Assembly: GCA_030018055.1 (NCBI GenBank)
Contig: JASEGN010000021.1
Location: 1-13,083 of the forward strand
DNA length: 13,083 bases
From: Candidatus Aenigmatarchaeota archaeon
GTDB lineage: Archaea > Aenigmatarchaeota > Aenigmatarchaeia > CG10238-14 > SCSR01
Direction: 5' to 3'
The number at the start of each line of letters is the position of its first letter. Within the stretch, counting starts at the first letter, position 1. This document shows, one piece after another, positions 1-6,175 of the stretch. The notes below the pieces were generated by a model that was not told the DNA's origin, made no database searches, and was given only the letters and a program-made list of their open reading frames with translations. Made by a program: the position numbers and the translations under genes.

Positions 1-929
1 TCAGGCCATAAAGTATGGTTTAAAATTAAATTCTCAACTTTAAGCTGAGAAAAGCTTGAGTTGTAGTCTATCGTATAATTGGACTCCCAAGTAACATTTT
101 TGTTTATTTCCGCACTACCCTGAACTCTTCTTTCATTAGTTGTAAGAGTTACTATTTTCTCTGCAGTATAGTTTACTTGTGGGCTAGTTCCTGAGGCAAC
201 ATTATAACAATCGAACCAAACATATTCATCAGATTTAGTAGCTACTGTACTATTATCAAAGACTTCATTCAAAACAACATTTGCATCGGGTAAAGTAACA
301 TTCAACGTAACATTGTTAGAAAATGGTGCTATAACTGTAAAGTTTTGAAGGTATTTTACATCAGTTATATTGGAAGTGGCGAAGTCGACAGCTGGAGAAG
401 GTGTTAGCTGATATACATTCGAATCAGTTGAAATAGTAACATTCCATGTAAGATTTACACTTAAAATAGCATCAGTATCGTTAGCACCCAAATCTAAATT
501 TATTCTTAGTCTATCTGTTCCAATAGACTCCAACAAAGTAATATTGACTTGTGTAGTATTAGTTCCAACTATTTCCCAACCAAAGTTTGTATTGCTTGCA
601 GGAAGGGTCAAGTTCAAAGCAACTGTATAGGGAATTGCTAAAACAACATCTGCAGTATTTATAGTCCAATTGAAAGTTCCTGTTGCGGTATAATTTGGGT
701 GATTATTAATTGGTGCTATTGGGATGTTTTGGAGGGTAGCATTTGTTAATATGGAAATAGAAGCGTTGGCTTCTCCAGCAGGTATTTCTAATGTATAATC
801 AATACTGGTAATTTTAACACTGCCAGTAGGCTGTTGGGCAAAAACAATTCCAGAACTTAAAATCATTCCTAAGAAGACATAACATAAGATAAAAGCAATT
901 TTTTGAATGGAATTATCTTGAGTTTTCAT
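1..929 (-). CDS. Secreted, sequon-rich surface protein (5' part; gene runs off the left edge)
   Basis: The frame stays open from ATG at 929 to the window edge, giving 309 complete codons; the C-terminus is missing. Residues 1-31 look like a signal peptide: a short polar start, a hydrophobic core (about 11-29) and a likely signal peptidase site after VFA. The mature part is rich in Thr, Asn, Val and Ile in beta-type alternation and contains 20 N-X-S/T sequons, with only one Cys. This suggests an exported, N-glycosylated beta-sandwich protein such as an S-layer or adhesin-like protein, but I recognise no named family. A TATA box on the minus strand (960-951) lies about 26 bases before the ATG, so the transcript is probably leaderless, which supports this start. 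The HTH-CBS gene lies upstream on the same strand, 38 bases away. Confidence 0.75.
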   Translation of the reverse strand, partial: MKTQDNSIQKIAFILCYVFLGMILSSGIVFAQQPTGSVKITSIDYTLEIPAGEANASISILTNATLQNIPIAPINNHPNYTATGTFNWTINTADVVLAIPYTVALNLTLPASNTNFGWEIVGTNTTQVNITLLESIGTDRLRINLDLGANDTDAILSVNLTWNVTISTDSNVYQLTPSPAVDFATSNITDVKYLQNFTVIAPFSNNVTLNVTLPDANVVLNEVFDNSTVATKSDEYVWFDCYNVASGTSPQVNYTAEKIVTLTTNERRVQGSAEINKNVTWESNYTIDYNSSFSQLKVENLILNHTLWP

Positions 930-950
930 TAATCTAAATTTATTTTTTCC

Positions 951-960
951 TTATATAAAG
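951..960 (-). promoter_or_regulatory. TATA box for the secreted protein gene
   Basis: The minus strand reads CTTTATATAA. Its centre lies about 26 bases before the ATG at 929, the usual archaeal TATA-to-start-site distance, so transcription would begin at or beside the start codon. Confidence 0.6.
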
Positions 961-967
961 TTTACTC

Positions 968-1537
968 TTACAATCTCTTTGTTCTTGGGGCCATACTGGG
1001 TAAACATAAACTTAACAAATCTGATTTTGTTATCATTCCAACTATCTTTCCTTTATCACTTACAAGCAAAGCTGGGTGAAACTCAAGCAAAGGAATTGCA
1101 ACCTCTACACTATCTTCTAAGCTAACTATCGGAAATGGTTCATCCATTATATTTTTTACCTTCATTTTTTTTGGATCTTTACCCAAGTTCCTTACTATCG
1201 TGGACTCACTTATGCTTCCTATTTCTAAGCCACTTTCCATGACTGGAAGTTGAGAAATTCCAAACTTTTTCATAAGCTGGGAGATTTTTATAATTCTATC
1301 ATCAGGAGAAGCAGAAATTATCTTTTTTATCATTACATCTCTACATTTAATCTTTTTTTTCACCTTTTCTAAGACCGAAAGAATTTTATTGATTGTTGAT
1401 AGGCGTGGGTCAACTTTCCCAGCTTCTATCTTTGCTATATGTGCTTGTGTTACTCCTATTCTTCTTGCTAACTCAGACTGGGAAATTTTTTTACTCACTC
1501 TCAATTCTTTCAAATGCTTGTCTGTTATTATAACCAT
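968..1537 (-). CDS. HTH (XRE-type) transcriptional regulator with two CBS domains
   Basis: The 189-aa protein has an N-terminal XRE/Cro-type helix-turn-helix (about residues 6-58, with SQSELARRIGVTQAHIAKIE as recognition region) followed by a CBS pair (CBS1 about 64-118, CBS2 about 126-178, including IVGMITKSDLL). This HTH-CBS layout is a known archaeal regulator type. CBS pairs usually bind adenosyl ligands (AMP, ATP, SAM, methylthioadenosine), so DNA binding is probably tuned by such a ligand. The gene is divergent from the S-adenosylmethionine synthetase gene and shares its 70-base promoter region, which makes control of that gene, of itself, or both a reasonable inference. The start codon ATG at 1537 is supported by a TATA box about 27 bases upstream. 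No DNA target site can be proven from this sequence alone. Confidence 0.85.
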   Translation of the reverse strand: MVIITDKHLKELRVSKKISQSELARRIGVTQAHIAKIEAGKVDPRLSTINKILSVLEKVKKKIKCRDVMIKKIISASPDDRIIKISQLMKKFGISQLPVMESGLEIGSISESTIVRNLGKDPKKMKVKNIMDEPFPIVSLEDSVEVAIPLLEFHPALLVSDKGKIVGMITKSDLLSLCLPSMAPRTKRL

Positions 1538-1558
1538 CAGTTATAAAATTATAATTAA

Positions 1559-1580
1559 AAATATATAAAAGTATATAAGC
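1559..1580. promoter_or_regulatory. Overlapping divergent promoters of the HTH-CBS gene and SAM synthetase gene
   Basis: Two adjacent TATA elements fill the short gap. On the minus strand, TTTTATATATTT (1570-1559) is about 27 bases before the HTH-CBS ATG. On the plus strand, GTATATAAG (1571-1579) is about 32 bases before the ATG at 1608. Binding of a regulator here would affect both genes. Confidence 0.55.
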
Positions 1581-1607
1581 CCATCTCTTAATTTTAAAAG
1601 AGATAAA

Positions 1608-2810
1608 ATGAAAAATGTTGTAATTGAAAAATTAAATAAAATACCTACTAGCAAGCAAAAAATAGAAATTGTTGAAAGGAAAGGAATAGGCCACCCAGAC
1701 ACAATTTGCGATTCTATTGTCAATCAAATCTCCGTTGAACTTTCAAAATTTTACATGAAAAAATTTGGTCAAATAATGCACCATAACATAGATAAAGCTT
1801 TGCTCTCTGCTGGTGAAGTTGAGAATAGATTTGGTGGAGGAATAATTAAGAAACCCATGCGTTTAATTGTTGGTGATAGGGCAACCTTTTTTGTTGGTGA
1901 TGAGAGAGTTCCCGTAGAGGATGTTGTAATTTCTACAGCTAAAAAATGGTTTAAAGATAATTTAAGATTTGTTGACCCTGAAAAACATGTTGAGCACCAG
2001 ATTGAGCTGAAGCAAGGTTCAACAGCATTAACAGATATATTCAAAAGGGAAAAAGAAGTGCTTGGCGCTAACGATACAAGTGCAGTAGTTGGGTACGCAC
2101 CTCCAACATCTTTAGAAAAAATGGTTCTAAAAGTCGAGGAGCTTTTAAACTCAAAGAAGTTCAAAAAAAGATTCCCAGAAACCGGTGAAGATATTAAAGT
2201 CATGGGACTTCGTAAAAACAATGAGCTTGAACTTACTATAGCCATGGCATTTATAGATCGCTTCATAGATTCTGAAGAAACTTATTTTAGGAGAAAATCT
2301 GAAGTTTTGGAAGAATTAAATAACTACCTAACCAACACAGAATTTGAGAAAACAAAAGTTTACTTGAATAATTTGGATAAAAGGGGAAGGGGAATTGCAG
2401 GCCTTTACCTAACTGTTTTAGGAACTTGTGCAGATGGTGCTGACTGTGGGCAAGTAGGTCGTGGCAATAGGGTTGATGGCCTAATTTCTTTGAGTAGACC
2501 TTCAGGTAGCGAAGCTGCAGCCGGCAAAAATCCAGTATCGCACATAGGAAAAATATATTCTGTTCTCTCTTTTGAAATAGCTAGGGAAATTTGCAAGAGG
2601 TTACCAGAGATTAATGAAGCAATTGTCTGGCTTTTGAGCAGAATAGGAGAACCCATTAATCAACCAAGTGCAGTAAATATTCAATTAATCCTAGACGGCG
2701 AACTAACCAAAGCTACATTAAATGAGATTGAGAACGTCGTTGAGTTTAAATTTGAAGGAATAAGAAAACTGTGCCAGGATTTAGCTCTGGGTAAAATAAA
2801 GGTTTGCTAA
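1608..2810 (+). CDS. mat: S-adenosylmethionine synthetase, archaeal type
   Basis: This 400-aa protein makes S-adenosylmethionine from methionine and ATP in the cytoplasm. It belongs to the archaeal class (COG1812), which differs strongly from bacterial MetK but keeps the key motifs. Visible landmarks are ERKGIGHPDTICDSI near residues 23-37 (the HPD ATP-site motif), GSTALTDIF near 137-145, and the Gly-rich block GRGNRVDGLISLSRPSGSEA near 285-304 followed by GKNPVSHIGKIYS. Length matches the family (about 400 aa). The ATG at 1608 follows a TATA box by about 32 bases, with a leader of only a few bases. The divergent neighbour is a CBS-domain regulator, whose domains may sense adenosyl ligands such as the product of this enzyme. 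The gene ends four bases before the convergent membrane-regulator gene. Confidence 0.95.
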   Translation: MKNVVIEKLNKIPTSKQKIEIVERKGIGHPDTICDSIVNQISVELSKFYMKKFGQIMHHNIDKALLSAGEVENRFGGGIIKKPMRLIVGDRATFFVGDERVPVEDVVISTAKKWFKDNLRFVDPEKHVEHQIELKQGSTALTDIFKREKEVLGANDTSAVVGYAPPTSLEKMVLKVEELLNSKKFKKRFPETGEDIKVMGLRKNNELELTIAMAFIDRFIDSEETYFRRKSEVLEELNNYLTNTEFEKTKVYLNNLDKRGRGIAGLYLTVLGTCADGADCGQVGRGNRVDGLISLSRPSGSEAAAGKNPVSHIGKIYSVLSFEIAREICKRLPEINEAIVWLLSRIGEPINQPSAVNIQLILDGELTKATLNEIENVVEFKFEGIRKLCQDLALGKIKVC

Positions 2811-2814
2811 AACA

Positions 2815-3702
2815 TTAAAAACCAAACTTCTTCTTCACAATTCTTAATATATTTGTTCTTCCCCTTCTCTCCACGGTTATGAGTTTTTTATTAGCTAAGC
2901 TCTTTACAACTCTTGAAACCTTTGCTTTTGATAGCCCAGTTTGTTGGACAACTCTTCGTTGATTAACCTTTCCACCACTTGTAATAATCACATTCATGAC
3001 CTTTCTCTCGAAATCATCTAACATGGAGAAAATTATTTTTTCTGGCTTTTTCCAACTTTTCAATACAAAGTAAGTTGACAATAGAGCTGCAATTGTAGCT
3101 ATAATTATAAATTGCCAGGGTTGGATGATGTGAACTGGTTGTGTTATTAATGGTTCAGATGTTAATTGGTATTTTAAAGTTTCCTCCGAAGACACATTTT
3201 CATCTCTCCATAAGACTATTATCCTTCTTCCATCGCTAGATACGACTCCATTTTTTGGAAAAATTTCTTGGTCCTTAGTCAAAACTAAACCCTCATCCAA
3301 TCTTAGGGTTACGTAAAGTTTTTCTATATTCTCATTCAAGCTAAAATCTCCTATGAACATAACCCTTTCATCAACCTTCTTCAAAAAATCAGAAGTATCG
3401 AAATTTATCATCAAAGTTCTTCTTTCAAAAGTTAGATTAAACCAACAATCAATATCAGTTATTCCATTAATTTTGACCTCACACTGTGCAGGACCAGCGG
3501 TAGTCGTAGCATTGAAGTTATCAATTCTTATAGGAAGAAAGAACTTGAAATTTTTTGTTTCTGGTGGAAAACTTATAGCTAGCTTTACAGAAACCCTTTC
3601 GCTAAAAATTATCGCATCAACAACGTAACTTTCTACTGCAGCAGTAACAACTTTAATCAGTAAAAATAGAGCAATGATTACCACTATAATAGAAATTTTC
3701 AC
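2815..3702 (-). CDS. Membrane-anchored protein with cytoplasmic winged helix-turn-helix
   Basis: The 295-aa protein has an N-terminal hydrophobic signal segment (about 1-22), an outward-facing beta-rich domain (about 23-190) with several N-X-S/T sites and two Cys (C74, C86) that could form a disulfide, one transmembrane helix (about 196-215), then a basic cytoplasmic tail with a MarR-like winged helix (about 226-288; recognition region VVQQTGLSKAKVSRVVKSL). This arrangement fits the predicted membrane-associated archaeal regulators of COG2512. It may carry an external signal to DNA, but ligand and targets are unknown. The start is GTG at 3702, overlapping the TGA stop of the upstream radical SAM gene by four bases (GTGA), so the two are translationally coupled. 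No Shine-Dalgarno is evident. The 3' end faces the SAM synthetase gene, with only four bases between them. Confidence 0.8.
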   Translation of the reverse strand: MKISIIVVIIALFLLIKVVTAAVESYVVDAIIFSERVSVKLAISFPPETKNFKFFLPIRIDNFNATTTAGPAQCEVKINGITDIDCWFNLTFERRTLMINFDTSDFLKKVDERVMFIGDFSLNENIEKLYVTLRLDEGLVLTKDQEIFPKNGVVSSDGRRIIVLWRDENVSSEETLKYQLTSEPLITQPVHIIQPWQFIIIATIAALLSTYFVLKSWKKPEKIIFSMLDDFERKVMNVIITSGGKVNQRRVVQQTGLSKAKVSRVVKSLANKKLITVERRGRTNILRIVKKKFGF

Positions 3703-4721
3703 CTTATTCCCATTTCAAGATTAATCTTAAAGCTACAGTTAGGGCATCTATCACCAACCAAGTTCATCCTTCTAATTTCATACCCAACTCTTTCTATTAG
3801 CAACTCACCACAATTGTAGCAATAGGTGCTTTCATCCCTATGTCCAAGTACATTTCCTATGTAGACATATCTTAACCCAGCATCTCTAGCTTCCCTAATA
3901 GCCATCTCAAGAGTTTTTACCGGGGTAGAAGGAATGTCCATCATTCTAAAGCTTGGATGAAATTGGATGATATGAAATGGGACCTCTGAACCAAGTTCTG
4001 TGTTTACCCATTCAGCAAGTCTTCCACATAACTCAATATCATCACCGAGCTGCGGGACTATTAGATTTGTAATTTCGATGAAAACTCTTTGTTTTTTGAA
4101 CTGCCTTAAAGCTCTGTAGATTGGCTTTACTGTTGGTACCCCCATAAATTTTTTATAAAACTCTGGGCTACCTGAAGCCTTAAAATCAACAGTTACAGCA
4201 TCTAAATGTTTTGATATCTTCTTTATAGCCTCGTCGCTCATGTAACCATTTGTTACGAAAGTATTCAATATATTTTCCTTTACAGCTTCTTTTGTGGTTG
4301 CGTAGGCGAACTCAAAAAATATTGTAGGCTCTGTATAGGTATAACTAATAATCTTACATTTGTATTTTTTTACAAGTGCAACAACTTGTCTTGGTGAATA
4401 TGTTTCACCCTTTAATTCGCCAGTTTCAGCAACAGCCTGACTTATCTCATGATTGCAACAAAAGCTACATTTGAAGTTACAACCAAGAGTAGCTATTGAA
4501 AGAGCCCTCGAACCAGGGTAAAAATGGAACAATGGCTTTTTTTCTATAGGATCAACATTAAGTGTACACAACTTCCCATAGGTTAAAGTATAAAGGGTAT
4601 TATCTTTGTTTATTCTAACTTGGCAAAATCCACTCTTCCCTCTTGGAATAAAACATTTTCTTGCACAGAGGTCGCAGCGTATACCATTCCTTTCCCCATG
4701 CCATAACATAGCCTTTTTCAT
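3699..4721 (-). CDS. amrS: AmmeMemoRadiSam system radical SAM enzyme
   Basis: This 340-aa protein is a radical SAM enzyme of the PflA-like COG1180 group, AmrS branch. The 4Fe-4S cluster motif CxxxCxxC is at C81, C85 and C88 (LGCNFKCSFC). N-terminal cysteines C16, C19, C23 and C33 (CDLCARKC...GFC) are typical of the branch. The C-terminal tail has two CxxC pairs (C301/C304 and C326/C329) that look like a zinc ribbon. The family is named for co-occurrence with the Memo and AMMECR1 proteins; neither gene is in this window, and its reaction is unsettled. The ATG at 4721 follows a minus-strand TATA-like element (TATAATTATC) by about 25 bases, so it is probably leaderless. It is the first gene of a two-gene unit with the membrane-anchored winged-helix protein. 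Confidence 0.9.
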   Translation of the reverse strand: MKKAMLWHGERNGIRCDLCARKCFIPRGKSGFCQVRINKDNTLYTLTYGKLCTLNVDPIEKKPLFHFYPGSRALSIATLGCNFKCSFCCNHEISQAVAETGELKGETYSPRQVVALVKKYKCKIISYTYTEPTIFFEFAYATTKEAVKENILNTFVTNGYMSDEAIKKISKHLDAVTVDFKASGSPEFYKKFMGVPTVKPIYRALRQFKKQRVFIEITNLIVPQLGDDIELCGRLAEWVNTELGSEVPFHIIQFHPSFRMMDIPSTPVKTLEMAIREARDAGLRYVYIGNVLGHRDESTYCYNCGELLIERVGYEIRRMNLVGDRCPNCSFKINLEMGIR

Positions 4722-4750
4722 AAATATAATTAGTTTCGCGGATAATTATA
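4719..4750. promoter_or_regulatory. Overlapping divergent promoters of amrS and tRNA-Thr
   Basis: On the minus strand, TATAATTATC (4750-4741) lies about 25 bases before the amrS ATG at 4721. On the plus strand, TAAATATAAT (4721-4730) lies about 29 bases before the first base of tRNA-Thr at 4756. The two elements interleave, and the tRNA TATA box overlaps the amrS start codon. Confidence 0.5.
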
Positions 4751-4755
4751 GTTAG

Positions 4756-4859
4756 GCCCTCATAGCTCAGCTGGTAGAGCAATCGATGGTTAACAGTTGA
4801 ACCTCGTAAGCGATAGAAAAATCCGCTAAAGGTCGTGGGTTCGACTCCCACTGGGGGCT
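4756..4859 (+). tRNA. tRNA-Thr(CGU) with two non-canonical BHB introns
   Basis: Acceptor GCCCTCA (4756-4762) pairs with TGGGGGC (4852-4858). The D arm is GCTC/GAGC, the T arm is GTGGG-TTCGACT-CCCAC, and the discriminator is T, as known for archaeal tRNA-Thr. Intron 1 is 4786-4801 (16 nt) between positions 30 and 31: CAAT pairs with GTTG, the bulges are CGA and AAC, and a TG/CA mini-stem caps it. Intron 2 is 4815-4829 (15 nt) between 43 and 44: AGCG pairs with CGCT, the bulges are ATA and AAA, and a GA/TC stem with a 4-nt loop caps it. Splicing gives a perfect 5-bp anticodon stem ATCGC/GCGAT, loop CTCGTAA with anticodon CGT, a 5-nt variable loop AGGTC and a mature length of 73 nt. Without intron removal, a false GTT (Asn) anticodon appears in GGTTAAC. 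The splice model is inferred from structure only. Confidence 0.85.
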
Positions 4860-4887
4860 TTATTTATTTTAACTCTAAAAGAAAGTT

Positions 4888-5181
4888 ATGGAGATTGTAC
4901 TTCATGTAGAAAAGCATAATTATCACAAGGTTAGAGAAGTCCTTTTAAAAGATCCAGTTATTTCATTAGCAAGTATAACATTTAGGGAGGCAAAAGCGCT
5001 AACGGGTAAAGATGGTTACTATTGTGTCATTTCTGGAATTGAAGAGCAATGTAAAAAGGCTATGGAAGCAGCAAAGGATTTAGCAAAAGAGGTCGAAAAA
5101 GAAGAAAAAGACAAAGTTATTAATAAAATTAAGGAGGAAGAAGAAGCTGCGAAGAAGGGGTTTGGCGCAATTATTGGTTAG
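4888..5181 (+). CDS. Small conserved-looking archaeal protein of unknown function
   Basis: The 97-aa protein has an N-terminal half (about 1-60) with beta-alpha character (EIVLHVEKHNYHKVREVLLK, then a region ending YYCVISGIEEQC) that resembles a small ferredoxin-like or ACT-like fold. Its C-terminal half is highly charged and helical, rich in Glu and Lys, and ends in a Gly-rich tail (KKGFGAIIG). I do not recognise a named family. The ATG at 4888 lies 28 bases after the tRNA-Thr 3' end, with a TATA-like TTTATTTATTTT in the gap, so it may have its own leaderless promoter or be read through from the tRNA. Its TAG stop shares its last base with the first base of tRNA-Gly at 5181, implying a shared transcript. 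Confidence 0.75.
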   Translation: MEIVLHVEKHNYHKVREVLLKDPVISLASITFREAKALTGKDGYYCVISGIEEQCKKAMEAAKDLAKEVEKEEKDKVINKIKEEEEAAKKGFGAIIG

Positions 5182-5283
5182 CGGCTGTAGTCCAGAGCCA
5201 TTGCGGACAATCTGGTCTAAGACGTTGCCCTGCCAATTAAAAGTGGAGCGGCAGAGACCCGGGTTCAAATCCCGGCGGCCGCA
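5181..5283 (+). tRNA. tRNA-Gly(GCC) with a D-loop intron and an anticodon-loop intron
   Basis: Acceptor GCGGCTG pairs with CGGCCGC, the T arm is CCGGG-TTCAAAT-CCCGG and the discriminator is A. Intron 1 is 5196-5210 (15 nt) in the D-loop, about position 15/16: GTCC pairs with GGAC, the bulges are AGA and AAT, and GC-CATT-GC forms the inner hairpin. Intron 2 is 5236-5248 (13 nt) at the canonical 37/38 site: CTGC pairs with GTGG (two wobbles), with bulges CAA and AGC. Splicing restores D stem GTC/GAC with the conserved GG in the loop, anticodon stem TTGCC/GGCAG and loop CTGCCAC with anticodon GCC, giving a mature length of 75 nt. The first base of the gene is the last base of the preceding stop codon. 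Confidence 0.9.
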
Positions 5284-5288
5284 TAAAA

Positions 5289-5297
5289 ATTTATATT
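5289..5297 (+). promoter_or_regulatory. TATA box for the 195-aa protein gene
   Basis: ATTTATATT lies about 30 bases before the ATG at 5324, immediately after the tRNA-Gly 3' end. The predicted leader is only a few bases long. Confidence 0.5.
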
Positions 5298-5323
5298 GAG
5301 AAAATGAAAGATTAATTGATAGA

Positions 5324-5911
5324 ATGCCCATATTTGCTCCAAAAAAGAAAGAAGTACCTGAAATCCCTGAAATGGTACCAAAAGTTCCGACTGCTGAAGA
5401 ACTAAAAGGAATTGCAGGAAAGTTACGTGAATTGATAGGCACAAAGGGTGAAGCACCCAAAAAGCCAGAAGAAATACCAAAGGCTCCTCCAGCAGTTGAA
5501 GAGTTAAAGAAAATAATAGAAAAGGTTGAAGAGGTACCTAAGCCAGAGGAAGTGAAGAAAGAAGTACCAGAAAGAGTAGCAGGACCACCACTTTTTATAA
5601 AGCTAGAAAAATATCACAGAATTTTGAGATACATAAGTGAGTTAAGGAGAGTGTTATTTACGACAAAGGCGATAACGTCAACTTTAGCTGAGATTGAGAA
5701 ACTTAGGGAGGATAATGTAAAGTTGTTGAGAAAAACAATTGAAAGAATTGACACTAGACTTGCTGATCTAGATAAGGAGCTTTTAAGACCAAGAGAACTT
5801 CCAGCAGGATATCCGGAGGAGGTTACTGAAGTTGGTGGTATGGAAACTGTTGTTAGCGATTTAAGAAGCCAACTCCAATCTCTTAAAGATGAGCTTGAAA
5901 GTGTAGCCTAA
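5324..5911 (+). CDS. Lys/Glu/Pro-rich protein with C-terminal coiled coils, unknown function
   Basis: The 195-aa protein has three parts. Residues 1-90 are low-complexity, dominated by Pro, Lys and Glu with repeated EEIPK/PPAVEEL/EEVPKPEE-like units, and are probably disordered. Residues about 92-115 hold a hydrophobic core, PPLFIKLEKYHRILRYISEL, followed by amphipathic helices up to about 155. The last 35 residues form another heptad-like helix. From memory, a PLFxKxEKY-type segment recurs in small coiled-coil proteins of several DPANN-like archaea; I could not verify this. No signal peptide or membrane segment is present, so it is probably a cytoplasmic scaffold or adaptor. The start ATG at 5324 is supported by the TATA box ending 27 bases upstream; an upstream ATG (5304) runs into a stop after three codons. 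Confidence 0.75.
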   Translation: MPIFAPKKKEVPEIPEMVPKVPTAEELKGIAGKLRELIGTKGEAPKKPEEIPKAPPAVEELKKIIEKVEEVPKPEEVKKEVPERVAGPPLFIKLEKYHRILRYISELRRVLFTTKAITSTLAEIEKLREDNVKLLRKTIERIDTRLADLDKELLRPRELPAGYPEEVTEVGGMETVVSDLRSQLQSLKDELESVA

Positions 5912-5961
5912 TTTTAAGATTTAAATTTGGTTAAATAAATTTATTTTGCAGGGTGAATTTG

Positions 5962-6122
5962 GCAGGGGTATTTTTAACCCTAAAGCCAAGTCTGGTTAAA
6001 GGCGTCAGAATCATTGAGCACTGATTCAATGATGTCGAAGCTCAAGACGTTTAAGAAACCTGATGGCTTAGAAGTTATGGAACTGGGCAATGCCTTCGTG
6101 GGTTCGAATCCCACCCTCTGCA
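5962..6122 (+). tRNA. tRNA-Leu(CAA) interrupted by four BHB introns
   Basis: Class II tRNA: acceptor GCAGGGG pairs with CCTCTGC, D stem GCC/GGC, T arm GTGGG-TTCGAAT-CCCAC, discriminator A. Introns: (1) 5970-5983, 14 nt, site 8/9, AGGG/CCCT helix, bulges GTA and AAA; (2) 6009-6039, 31 nt, site 30/31, CGTC/GTCG helix with one T-T mismatch, bulges AGA and AAG, and a perfect 8-bp inner stem ATCATTGA/TCAATGAT placed exactly between bulge and helix; (3) 6047-6057, 11 nt, site 37/38, CTCA/TAAG helix with one mismatch, the weakest call; (4) 6072-6090, 19 nt, in the variable-arm loop, GCTT/GGGC helix, bulges AGA and AAT, inner stem AGTT/AACT. Splicing gives anticodon stem TCAGG/CCTGA, loop CTCAAGA and 86 nt, the same length and arm layout as the tRNA-Leu at 8146. 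Splicing is inferred, not observed. Confidence 0.85.
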
Positions 6123-6141
6123 CTGACGTACCATAATTATT

Positions 6142-6153
6142 CTTAATATAAAC
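6142..6153 (+). promoter_or_regulatory. TATA box for the 45-aa zinc protein gene
   Basis: CTTAATATAAAC is centred about 29 bases before the TTG start at 6176. It is the main reason to accept a leaderless TTG start. Confidence 0.45.
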
Positions 6154-6175
6154 ACTAACTAATAATTGTGATAAT

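Noticed and set aside
1769..2266. Minus-strand open frame of 165 codons inside the SAM synthetase gene
   Set aside because: Serine-rich antisense shadow of a clearly conserved gene; no family features.
4782..4800. Asn anticodon GTT in GGTTAAC of the first tRNA
   Set aside because: It would put G at position 33 and leave no paired anticodon stem. The BHB-spliced Thr(CGU) structure is perfect, and the discriminator T fits Thr, not Asn.
4615..4851. Minus-strand frame of 78 codons across tRNA-Thr and amrS
   Set aside because: Antisense to the tRNA and out of frame with AmrS; its upstream part is only the tRNA complement.
5080..5460. Minus-strand open frame of 126 codons
   Set aside because: It runs antisense through tRNA-Gly and two plus-strand genes and has low-complexity Phe runs from antisense Lys/Glu codons; it is a shadow.
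5948..5961. GCAGGG just before tRNA-Leu(CAA), as an alternative 5' end or duplicated acceptor
   Set aside because: GCAGGGT pairs less well with the 3' acceptor strand than GCAGGGG at 5962, and using it would need a further unexplained insert.
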